This document shows positions 16,400-26,000 of a stretch of 64,000 nucleotides of DNA, piece by piece. The position numbers and the translations under genes were made by a program. The DNA is from Rickettsia tillamookensis (GTDB lineage: Bacteria > Pseudomonadota > Alphaproteobacteria > Rickettsiales > Rickettsiaceae): assembly GCF_016743795.2 (NCBI RefSeq), contig NZ_CP060138.2, forward strand, positions 1,302,001-1,366,000, read 5' to 3'. Each line of letters opens with the position of its first letter. Within the stretch, counting starts at the first letter, position 1. The notes under the pieces are model-generated. The model did not search any database. It was not told the DNA's origin and worked only from the letters and a program-made list of their open reading frames with translations.

Positions 16400-16846
16400 T
16401 TACTCTTCAAGTTGCTTTTCTATCCATTTTTTATGTTTTTGTTCATCTAAAAGACCTTGTTTTAAGGTTTTCGATGCATCATGCCATTTATTATTATGCT
16501 CATTTAATCTTTCATAAGCAGTATTAGTATCTTCTTCATTTGTATGCATAGCATATAATATAGCTTTATCATCAACTAAATCAGCAAGTATCACTTTACC
16601 TTTTGTTAGCCATTGCTTACTACTCGGCCCTTTTATTGTTTTCTCGTTATGTTTTGATAAAAGCTCATTTAACTCTTTTACATGTCTTTCATGATCCGTT
16701 TTAAATGTATCCAACTGTTTTTTGTAATCTTCATTAGTAATTCTATTAATAGCAGTTTTATATGCTTCGATAGCATCATAATCAAGTTCTATAAGTTCTC
16801 TTATTGCATCGGCAAAATTATTTTGGGTTCCTACTAAAGTTGTCAT
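16400..16846 (-). CDS. DUF2383 ferritin-like four-helix protein
   Basis: A 148-residue helical protein of the PA2169/DUF2383 (ferritin-like) type. The metal-ligand pattern of ferritin-like proteins is suggested by ELIELDYDAIEAYKTAI (Glu/Asp), FKTDHERHVKELNELL (E-x-x-H) and later HTNEEDTNTAYERL and DEQKHKKWIEKQL. I choose the ATG at 16846 because AAAGAGG stands six bases upstream; the frame continues to 16873 without a better ribosome-binding site. Members are found with stress and spore proteins; the function is not established. It shares a terminator with the convergent toxin-antitoxin operon and sits beside a KGG stress gene. Confidence 0.8.
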   Translation of the reverse strand: MTTLVGTQNNFADAIRELIELDYDAIEAYKTAINRITNEDYKKQLDTFKTDHERHVKELNELLSKHNEKTIKGPSSKQWLTKGKVILADLVDDKAILYAMHTNEEDTNTAYERLNEHNNKWHDASKTLKQGLLDEQKHKKWIEKQLEE

Positions 16847-17000
16847 GTTAGCCTCTTTAATTTTTGGTTGCAATTATAAGCCTACTCCTTAAATTTTTTC
16901 AGGTCAAGGTTAAAAAACAACAATAAAAATAAATTTTTTATAAGTAAGCAGTAATTAACTTTATTGTTAAAAATAATAGTTTATAATATTTTAATTTAGG

Positions 17001-17029
17001 TTGACTTACCTTATAAATTTTTCTACCAT
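17001..17029 (+). promoter_or_regulatory. Candidate promoter of the KGG gene
   Basis: TTGACT (17001-17006), a 17-base spacer, and TACCAT (17024-17029), 75 bases before the ATG. AGGAGG at 17093-17098 is a full Shine-Dalgarno sequence for the gene. Confidence 0.5.
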
Positions 17030-17103
17030 CATATATGGAGCTACTGAAAACGAAAAAAAGTGGTTCTGTATTATTAACTAACCCGAATATTTAGGAGGGA
17101 ATT

Positions 17104-17304
17104 ATGACTAATAATAACAAAGGCTTCGCCTCTAGAGACAAAGAAAAAGCTGCTAAAGGAGGACATGCTTCTCATGGAGGACATAATGGTCATAACGATC
17201 ATGATCACGGATCAGGAAAACAGGGCTTTGCCTCTATGGATAAAGAAAAGGTAAGAGAAATAGCTGCTAAATGAGGGCATGCTTCTCATAAAGGCAGCCA
17301 TTAG
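17104..17304 (+). pseudogene. KGG-repeat stress protein gene with nonsense codon
   Basis: The frame from ATG 17104 encodes two KGG-type (Con-10/GsiB-like stress protein) units. Unit 1 is KGFASRDKEKAAKGGHASHGGH. Unit 2 starts QGFASMDKEKVREIAAK, then meets TGA at 17272-17274 exactly where Gly (GGA) is expected, and continues in frame GHASHKGSH to TAG at 17302-17304. The intact product would be 66 residues; as it stands 56 residues are made. A His/Gly/Asp-rich linker joins the units. The strong AGGAGG and promoter-like sequence remain, so a shortened protein is probably produced. Such hydrophilic proteins are associated with desiccation and stress in other bacteria. Confidence 0.7.
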
Positions 17305-17334
17305 GATAATAGATAGAAAATATTAAATAGCGAG

Positions 17335-17364
17335 CTATTCAGGATAAAAACTTATCCTGAATAG
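17335..17364. terminator. Strong hairpin downstream of the KGG gene
   Basis: A 13-bp perfect stem, CTATTCAGGATAA with TTATCCTGAATAG, around AAAC, 31 bases after the distal TAG. There is no T run directly behind it, so it may be a transcript-stabilising hairpin or a weak terminator. Confidence 0.5.
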
Positions 17365-17428
17365 TGATAAAGTAATCAAAGACATTATTAAGCTTCATCT
17401 TTGATTATAAAATAAAATTTACTACTCA

Positions 17429-17464
17429 GTTAAGGATAGAAATTTTATAGTTCTTATCCTTAAC
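17429..17464. terminator. Hairpin downstream of the autotransporter gene
   Basis: GTTAAGGATA pairs with TATCCTTAAC around a 16-base loop, 13 bases past the autotransporter stop. On the minus strand a T-rich stretch (TTTTATTTTAT) follows within about 20 bases. Plausible terminator for the minus-strand gene. Confidence 0.45.
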
Positions 17465-17476
17465 TGCTGCAGATTT

Positions 17477-19027
17477 TTAGAAGTTTACTTTAAGTCTTAG
17501 CGTACCGGATTGAGCATGATATTTTTTAGCTAAGTTCAGCCCGTAATGCACTCCATACTCCATTCTACCTTTCTTAACTACTACCCCTGCTCCTAAATCA
17601 TACAGCATTTTAGTAGGTTTAGGCGTCGGTACCGGTAAAGGCTCATTAAGACCGTTAAGATCTGCAACGATTGCCGGTGTTTTACCTTTGAAGTCGTAAT
17701 TAATAAAGGCATGAACTTGTGGTCTAATTATGAACTCATCCTTATAGAAAGTTGTTTTAATTTCACCGCCGAGTATACCCTCAACCTTATTATATTGACG
17801 TTTCTGAATAGTTAGATTTTGGAAAGAAGTACCGTATTCCTGATAACCGGAATCTTTAATCTTAGTAACTCTGAGTCCTGCCATCGGTGCAAATGAAGTC
17901 TCTTTCCATAGATAATTATAACCTCCGACTATTTGACCGCTATAAGAAGTTGAATGATACTTACCGTGTGCCGTTTCATAACCGCCTATAATATTACGTA
18001 GTTCATTAGTTTTAATATCGCTTCGTGAATAGGTAGTTACGCCCTCTACAAACCAGTTATTTACAAAATTATATAAACCGTATATAGAACCCATGTTAGT
18101 TCCGACCTTAGTAGTATTGCCGGATTTGGCATTTTGGTAACGTAACTTCGTATCAACTCTAGTATAAGCAGCACCAAGAACTATATTATCGTTTATAACG
18201 GTATCAACACCGACTGATCCACCGGTAGATTTAGCTTTATAACCGCTAAGTCCGTTAAAGGCTTTTTGTACCGCTTTGCCGTAATATGGGCTGACCCATA
18301 CGCCGTAAACGGAATTATTAGCGTTACTTTCATCGAGTTCACAGTCACCGCCTCCGACAGCTGCACCTCTCTTACGTGAGGTAGCATCTTCTGCTGCAGG
18401 ATTTGCACCATCCTCTGCAGCATCTTTAAGAGTCTTAAGTCTCTTACCTACTTCTTGAGTACCGGTACTAGTATTATCATGAGCAGCATTAAAGCCGTCA
18501 TTCGCATTAGAACGACTTATTCCGCTACCTGAATTTCCACCGCTACCTGTACCTGAAGAATTATCTCGGCTACTACCTATAGCAGGCATACCGCTATCAG
18601 AACTGCCTCCCATATTGTTACTATTATTAGCAGGAGAAACACCTGTTACTGTAGGATTACCACTATTACCGTATGGACTGCTTCCGCTGTTGGTTACACC
18701 ACCATTAGATCCTGCACCACCATAGCTTGAGCCGCCTGTAGCCATACCACCGTTAGAACCTGCACCACCATAGCTTGTGCCGCCTGTGCCTACACTACCG
18801 CCTGTTACCGGACCGTTAGAACTTGTACCACCCTGACCAACTGAAGGAGTATACCCACCGACATTATTACGAATACTACCTGTTGATGGGCTGTATACAC
18901 TATTACCGCCGGCAGGTGAGCTACCGCCTGTACCAATATTAGAACCTGTACCGCTTGGAGTAGTTCCACTGTTGCCAACGCCACCGGTTGAAGCTGGACC
19001 GTTATAGTTTGTACCGCCTGTACCTGC
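17477..19027 (-). CDS. Autotransporter fragment: end of stalk and C-terminal beta-barrel
   Basis: This frame is meaningful from about 19027 (GTGGTNYNGPASTGGVG) to the stop at 17477; the open frame upstream to 19252 is out of register. It holds Gly/Ser-rich stalk repeats, then the autotransporter barrel of ~290 residues beginning YGVWVSPYYGKAVQKAF, with GGSVGVDTVINDNIVLGAAYT and a terminal aromatic residue (LRLKVNF) as the BAM recognition signal. The barrel is intact and closely parallels that of OmpA. It has no start codon with a signal peptide of its own, so it is unlikely to reach the outer membrane independently. Confidence 0.6.
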   Translation of the reverse strand, partial: AGTGGTNYNGPASTGGVGNSGTTPSGTGSNIGTGGSSPAGGNSVYSPSTGSIRNNVGGYTPSVGQGGTSSNGPVTGGSVGTGGTSYGGAGSNGGMATGGSSYGGAGSNGGVTNSGSSPYGNSGNPTVTGVSPANNSNNMGGSSDSGMPAIGSSRDNSSGTGSGGNSGSGISRSNANDGFNAAHDNTSTGTQEVGKRLKTLKDAAEDGANPAAEDATSRKRGAAVGGGDCELDESNANNSVYGVWVSPYYGKAVQKAFNGLSGYKAKSTGGSVGVDTVINDNIVLGAAYTRVDTKLRYQNAKSGNTTKVGTNMGSIYGLYNFVNNWFVEGVTTYSRSDIKTNELRNIIGGYETAHGKYHSTSYSGQIVGGYNYLWKETSFAPMAGLRVTKIKDSGYQEYGTSFQNLTIQKRQYNKVEGILGGEIKTTFYKDEFIIRPQVHAFINYDFKGKTPAIVADLNGLNEPLPVPTPKPTKMLYDLGAGVVVKKGRMEYGVHYGLNLAKKYHAQSGTLRLKVNF

Positions 19028-20084
19028 AACTACCACCTGATGACGGACCGTTGTAGCTTGTACCACCAGTCCCAACAGAACCACCTGTTGCAGGACCGTT
19101 ATAGCTTGTGCTACCTGTAGCTCCACCTTGACCAACTGAAGGAGTATATCCTCCAACATTAGCACCTCCTGTTGACGGACTATATACATTATTACCACCA
19201 GCAGGTGAGTTAGTACCGATATTAGAACCTGTACCGCTTGAAGTAGTTCCACTGTTACCTACACTACCGCCTGATGCTGGACCATTGTAGCTGGTACCGC
19301 CTGTACCTACACTACCGCCTGAAGTAGCTGGAGTAGACGGAACATAACCAGCAGGACTACCGCCTGATGACGGACCATTGTAGCTTGTACCACCTGTACC
19401 TACATTACTTCCTGAAGCTCCACCAGTACTAACTGATGGATTACCACCTACACTCGAGGTTGGTATTGTACCGACGTTACCCGGACCGTAAGGATTGCTT
19501 CCAACATTAGCTGGACCACTGCCCGTAGTGCCTGTAGCTCCACCTGTACCAACTGACGGGCTGCCGCCTCCTGTACCGATATTACCTCCTGTAGTGCCGC
19601 CAGTGCCGGGACCATTAGGACCAAATCCGCCGGTGCCGACTGATGGGCTACCGCCTCCTGTGCCAATATTTCCTCCTGTAGTTCCACCTGTACCGGGACC
19701 GTTAGGACCAAAGCCACCAACGCTACCGCCTGTTGTAGCCGGACCGCTTGGAGCTACAACACTTGGACCATTCGGAGTAAATACTCCGCCGGTTACAGAA
19801 CCGCTAGGAGCATTTCCTCCTGTACCGGGACCGTTAGGACCAAAACCACCGGTGCCGGTAACAGGCACGACGTTATTAGCCGGATTACTTGGGTTACTTG
19901 GGGTAAATACTCCGCCGGTTACAGAACCGCTAGGAGCATTTCCTCCTGTGCCGGGTCCGTTAGGACCAAATCCACCAGTGCCAACTGATGGACTACCACC
20001 ACCTGTGCCTATATTTCCTCCTGTAGTGCCGCCAGTGCCAGGACCGTTAGGACCAAATCCGCCGGTGCCGACTGATGGGCTACC
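19027..20084 (-). CDS. Autotransporter fragment: Gly-rich stalk in a shifted frame
   Basis: Between the 1-base loss near 20084 and the 1-base gain near 19027 the correct reading lies in a different frame. It encodes repeats of the kind GTGGFGPNGPGTGGTTGG, GNAPSGSVTGGVFTPNGPS and GTGGTSYNGPASGGSVG, several units each. The frame ends at 19002 if not shifted. The repeats are low in complexity and highly similar, which invites slippage and indels. Confidence 0.55.
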
Positions 20085-23000
20085 CCTCCTGTACCTATAT
20101 TACCGCCTGTAGTTCCAGCTGTACCAGGACCGTTAGGACCAAATCCGCCAACACTACCGCCTGTAGCCGGACCGCTTGGAGCCACAACGCTTGGACCATT
20201 CGGAGTAAATACTCCACCGGTTACAGAACCACTAGGAGCATTTCCTCCTGTGCCGGGACCATTAGGTCCAAATCCACCCGTGCCGACTGATGGACTACCA
20301 CCTCCTGTACTTGGTCCGTTAGGTCCAAAGCCACCGGTGCCTGTAACCGGAGTAGTCGGAGTATTATATCCTGCCGGATTGCTAGGTGTTACGTCGTAGC
20401 CGCCCGGAGTGGTAGGCGGAACATATATATTGTTAACTACACTACCGCTAGTTGGTGGCGGCTGTATAGGGCTAAAACCTCCAACACTCGGACCGACAGA
20501 AGGACCCATAGGAGTAAGCGGAGTAGTTACTCTGTGTATTTCATTTGAAGGACGTTCGATTATCGGTCTTAAGTGGTCCACTACTGCACCCCTTTGATCT
20601 ATCGGTGTATTTACTAAAACATTTGCAACTTTTGCCGCATCACTACCCGGAGGAGCTTTTATTATCTTACCTATAATATTATCAACAACATTATCTCCGG
20701 TTAGCTCTATAGGTAGAAGTACAAACGAACCGTTCGTAATTTGCCATCTGACAAAGCCACCTTCATTAGCAGTCACGTTAAACGGTAAGCTTGCAGCATT
20801 ACCGACTATTATATTACCACCGCCGCTAATAATAGGGTAAGCACTACCTTGCCCGATAGCGGATGGATTATTTTGCACAGTTAAAAATACTTTGATAGAA
20901 GAAACATTTGATAAATCAAAGCTACTGCCGCTTGCGAGTACTATATTACCGCTACTTGTATTACCTGTTTGCCCTGCATTTGTCGTATCATAGAAGACAT
21001 TTATAATAAGCTCACCGGTAGGAGTTGCTGAACCCGTATAAGTGATTTTATTATTACCAAGGTCAAAAGTAATATTACTTCCTGAGATATTACCGCCGAC
21101 ATTTACGCTGGTGTTATCGCCGGTAAACATCATTGTCGCTTGATCGGCAACTATGGTAGCTGCTCCTAAATCAGACGCAATAAAAGCGGTTTTCTTCGGT
21201 GCGAAAGTAATATTATTAGTTCCTGTTACCGGTTTTTGTAGCCATACATCATCATCGAATTTATGACTACCGCCGTTAATCGGTGCTTGTACAAGTGCGG
21301 CATTGGTATATTCCGCTGAAGAGCTGCTACTGCTTCCTTTTAAGTTCTCTGAAACGATGAGTGTTTTATAATTAAATTTTGTGGTTGCTCTCGGTACTTT
21401 GACACCGCCAACAGTTGCTGACGGAATGTCTAAACTTCTACTGTTATAACCGGTAAATACAGCTGATTTACCGGCATCAATAGTAATATCTTTAGCATAG
21501 GTATCCCCTTTTACCGTGCCTTTATTACTACTGAACTGAACTAGTTTAAGGTTTAAGCCCTTACCCCCTAAATCATCCGTAAAGCCATTATTAGCGTTAA
21601 ATATTGCCGTACCTTGATTATTAGTCTTGGTTGTTATACTAGAGTAAAAATCTTCACTATCGATTGTGATTTTAGCGTCTACATCTTCAAACTGAACTGT
21701 TTTAAGGTGATTTGAGTCTGAACCAAACGGCGAAGTACCTGTTGTTAAATCACCTGATATAGCAATTGTATGCAAGCGATTAGCATTAGTAGTAGTGCCG
21801 CCTACTATAGCATTTGAAGATGCAAAAGTAGCAGTAACAGCTTGAGGAGAAGTAAAGTCAATATTTGAAATATTTATTACATCATTAGTAAATGTTACAT
21901 CATTACCGTTTATTTGTATGGATACTGCTGTTGTTTGGGTTCCAACATTTTTAACAATAGTTTCAGGATCTGCACTATTAAATCTTGCATCAGGTACTGT
22001 GCCTGCTAAAGGTGAAGGTGTCATGAAAGCTGCAGGTGTAGTTAATTTTTCAATCCCTATATTCACATCATCATTAAACTGAATAGTTGCTCCATCTATC
22101 ATAAAAGCAGTATCACCTGTAACTTTACCATCTATAATTAATGTACCGGTTTGTGCAGTTATCGTACCGATAGGGTTATTAGCACTACCGACATCACCGC
22201 TAATACTACCGCCGCTTGGGAACACTAAATCAACTGCCGTACCTCCTGTTTGATTGATCGTAGCATCTAAGGTAGTAGGAGCAGCTTGGGCAAATAATAT
22301 TGTACCGGTTCCTGTCCCTTGAATTTCGCCAATCGACATATTACCACCGGTATTAAATCTTACTATACTACCGTCGGCACCTCCCTTAAACATAGCAAGA
22401 TTAGTAACCGTACCGCCTACAGTTAAATTATCCATCACAATTACGGTACCATTAGTACCTCCGGTACTTGTTATATTACCGGTCATAGCTGCCGTTATAT
22501 TATTTTTTGTATCGCTAGCAAATATAGCAGTAGCGGCATTATTTTGGAAATCCATATTACCGTTAATCTGTACGACTCCAAGCTCGGTATTAATAGGACC
22601 GGAAGGAGCAGAGAAGAAAACATTTGATCCGACTGATCCTATAGCAACTTTTGCAACAGATACGTCTATATTTGGGGTATTAAGAGCAGTTATTATTAGC
22701 GTTCCTTGCCCTGTGAGTTGTACTTTACTCACAGGATTTGCTTTTGTTCCGATAGCATACTCATTGGCTGTGCCGTCTATTGTTAACTTTGTATTAGCAT
22801 TTTTTGCATTTATCTCAACTATAGCAGTATTTGGGACAAGCGGTTCTATATTGCCTGTTAACTCTATAGTACTGTTATTACCACTAGCTACAGTCGTCAT
22901 TAACTTTAACACCGATGCAGGATCCACAAATGTAACACCCGGGGCTTTTAATTGGAAGTCACCGTTTAATGCATCAAGGGCGTAAGTACCGGGACCGTTA

Positions 23001-26000
23001 TTATCACCGATATTAATTTGGGCAATTTGTGCCGAAGTAATTGATTGATCGGCAAATATAGCTCCATTTCCGATATTAAGAGCAAGCACGTTACTTACAT
23101 CAAGTTTATTAGCACCGCCGACAACTCCGACTTCACTACCCGCAGTAACATTTATAGCAGCTAATTTATTTACAGCAGTACCAAGTGTTTGCTTATTATC
23201 AATACCTTGAATTTCAAGCACTACACCATTACCGGTACTACTTAAATTAACGCTACCGCCACCGCCGGCAAAACCATCTACACTATTCGTAAAGGTAACT
23301 TGTTGATTTTTGCTAGTAGTTAGACCAAATATGGAGTTAGTATTATTCAAATTAATAGCACTTCCTAGAGTTAAAGCCTTGTTAGATACGTCTATCGTAA
23401 ATGTTGCAGATCCATTTCCCTGCCCGATATTAATTGTGTTTACCGTACCTATACTTGAATCAGTAGCCGTTAAAGTAGTGCCGGTAGTATAAACGTTTAA
23501 TGTTCCTGTGTTCCCGTTTGTGATTGGGCTGTTAAGCGTATAACCTGCAAGATTTGTTCCCGAAAACTCTAAGATACCGCCATTGGTAAAATCCACGTTA
23601 CTGCTTGTTGTAAGCGAGTCTTGTAAATTCGCTACAGCATTGTTACCAAGCGTTAAAGAAGTAGCTGACACGCTTTTTTGAAAAGTAACCGTTTTATTAC
23701 CTGCTGCATTAACAGTAATTCCTCCAATATTATTTATGACTCCGGTAACGTTACCGCCTCCTAAAAATACTAAATTACCTGCTGCTACCGCACTACTTGT
23801 TACCGCTGCTAAAGTGCCGGTATCATTAACATTAACCGTACCTGCAGACCCTTTAAAATCCGTTTGTCCACCAATATTCGTAGTATTAATAGTACCTGCT
23901 CCACCAAACGTTGCCGTACCTGTAATATTCCCTGTATATGTTCCTGTTCCAACAGTAACGTTACCCGTAGTATTCGTAGTCAATTGACCAGCTCCGACTG
24001 CAGCATTACCGGTAAAGCCCCCAGCAGCCGTAGCTACCACATCTGCATTATTTATGGTCAAATTAGTTGCACTAGATGCTCCGACTATCACAACATTACC
24101 TGCTTCGTTAAGATTCAAAGCCGTAATGCCAGTAACAGGTCCGAGTGCACCTGCTCCTAATACATTAACGGTACCGTTAATACCGCCCGTACTTGTTACT
24201 ATTGTTAAAGCACCATTATTGTTAAGATTTATTATACCGGCGTTATTTACAAAATCTACTTTCCCCCCAACTTGCGTCGTATTAAGTATACCTGCTCCAC
24301 CAAAAGTTGCGGCACCTGTAATATCCCCTGTATATGTTCCTGTTCCGACAGTAACGTTACCCGTAGTATTTGTAGTTAATTGACCGGCTCCAACTGCAGC
24401 ATTACCGGTAAAGCCACCGGCAGCCGTAGCTACCACATCTGCATTATTTATTGTCAGATTAGTTGCACTAGATGCTCCGTTTATCGTAACAGCTCCTGCT
24501 CCGTTAAGGTTTAAAGCCGTAATGCCCGTCACAGGTCCAAGTGTACCTGCTCCTAACACATTAACCGTACCGCTAACACCACCAGTACTGGTTACTGCCC
24601 CTAATTGTCCATTAGAAGCAAGATTTATTGTACCAGCGTTATTTACAAAATCTGCTTTCCCTCCAACTTGAGTTGTATTAAGAATACCTGCTCCGCCAAA
24701 AGTTACTGTACCTGAAATATCTCCTGTGTATGTTCCCGTTCCAATAGTTACATTCCCGATAGTATTTGTAGTCAATTGGCCGGCTCCGACTGCAGCATCA
24801 CCGGTAAAGCCGCCGGCTGCTGTAGCTACCACATCTGCATTATTTATTGTCAGATTAGTTGCACTAGATGCTCCGTTTATCGTAACAATTCCTGCTCCGT
24901 TAAGATTTAAAGCTGTAATGCCCGTCACGGGTCCAAGTGTAGCTGCTCCTAAAACATTAACAACCCCGTTAATACCTCCGGTGCTTGTTACTGCTGCTAA
25001 ATTACCGCCCGCAGCAAGGTTTATTATGCCGGCATTATTTACAAAATCCGTTTTTCCGGTAATATTAGTCACTGCAAGCGTAGTAGTATTCGTAAAATTG
25101 ACTGGACCGTTAACAGTAGTAAGAGTTAAATTACCTGCTATACCTGTAGAAAGAGGAGTTGCTATATTAATTGCCGGCGTAATCGTGATATCACCGTTGC
25201 CGGCTAATATCATAGAATTTAAAGTATTCCCGCCGTTAATACCTAAATTATTCCCACCGGTTATCGTTAAAAGACCGCCGGTTGAGCTTAACTGAATTAT
25301 ACCGCTAGCCGCCGCACCGGGATCTAAATCCCCGTTCATAGCCGCCGTTACATTTCCGTTACTTGTAATATTTAATATTGAACCAGCATTTTTGAATTTC
25401 ATATTAGCAGTACTAATATTAAAATTCACATTATTAGGCGTTAAAATATACGTCCCGAGTCCATTCACATCGCCGATATTTATATTAGCAGCACTTGCTG
25501 AGGTAGCGGTTTGATCGGTAAAGTTACTATTTCCTGTAACATTAAGAGTAGTAATACCGCTAAGGTTAATCCCTCCCTGTGCCTGAACGTTTCCTATAGT
25601 GCTAACCGAAGCTAGCTTATTAACGGCACCGAACGATCCTCCTTGAACGGTTAAAGCATTAGTACCGTTTAAGATTACATTACCGCCGCCGCTTGCGAAA
25701 CCGTCTAAGTTACCGCCAAACGTTACGGCTTGTACGACAGGTGAAGCAACAACTAAACCGGCCTTAGCACTTTCAAAATTAATTTGATTTCCTCCCGCTA
25801 AAAGATTTAAATTCTTATTATTGACTGCTAAAGTAAGAGCCGCTGTAGGGAAAATTGCTCCTATTTGAATAGTTTTAGCCGTAGCAATACTAGAATCCGT
25901 AGCCGTAAGAGTAGTATCTACCATTACACCACCATTGCCTGCTTGTAAAATAGGACTTGAAAAAATATAAGCACCCACCGGATTAGAAAATGCTAACGTT

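Noticed and set aside
19495..20112. 205-residue proline-rich plus-strand ORF
   Set aside because: Antisense shadow of the GTGG/FGPNGPG stalk repeats of the autotransporter; PPVP repeats arise from the complementary codons.
24726..25295. Plus-strand ORFs opposite the autotransporter passenger
   Set aside because: Shadows of the Gly/Ala/Thr-rich passenger; the biased base composition leaves antisense frames open.
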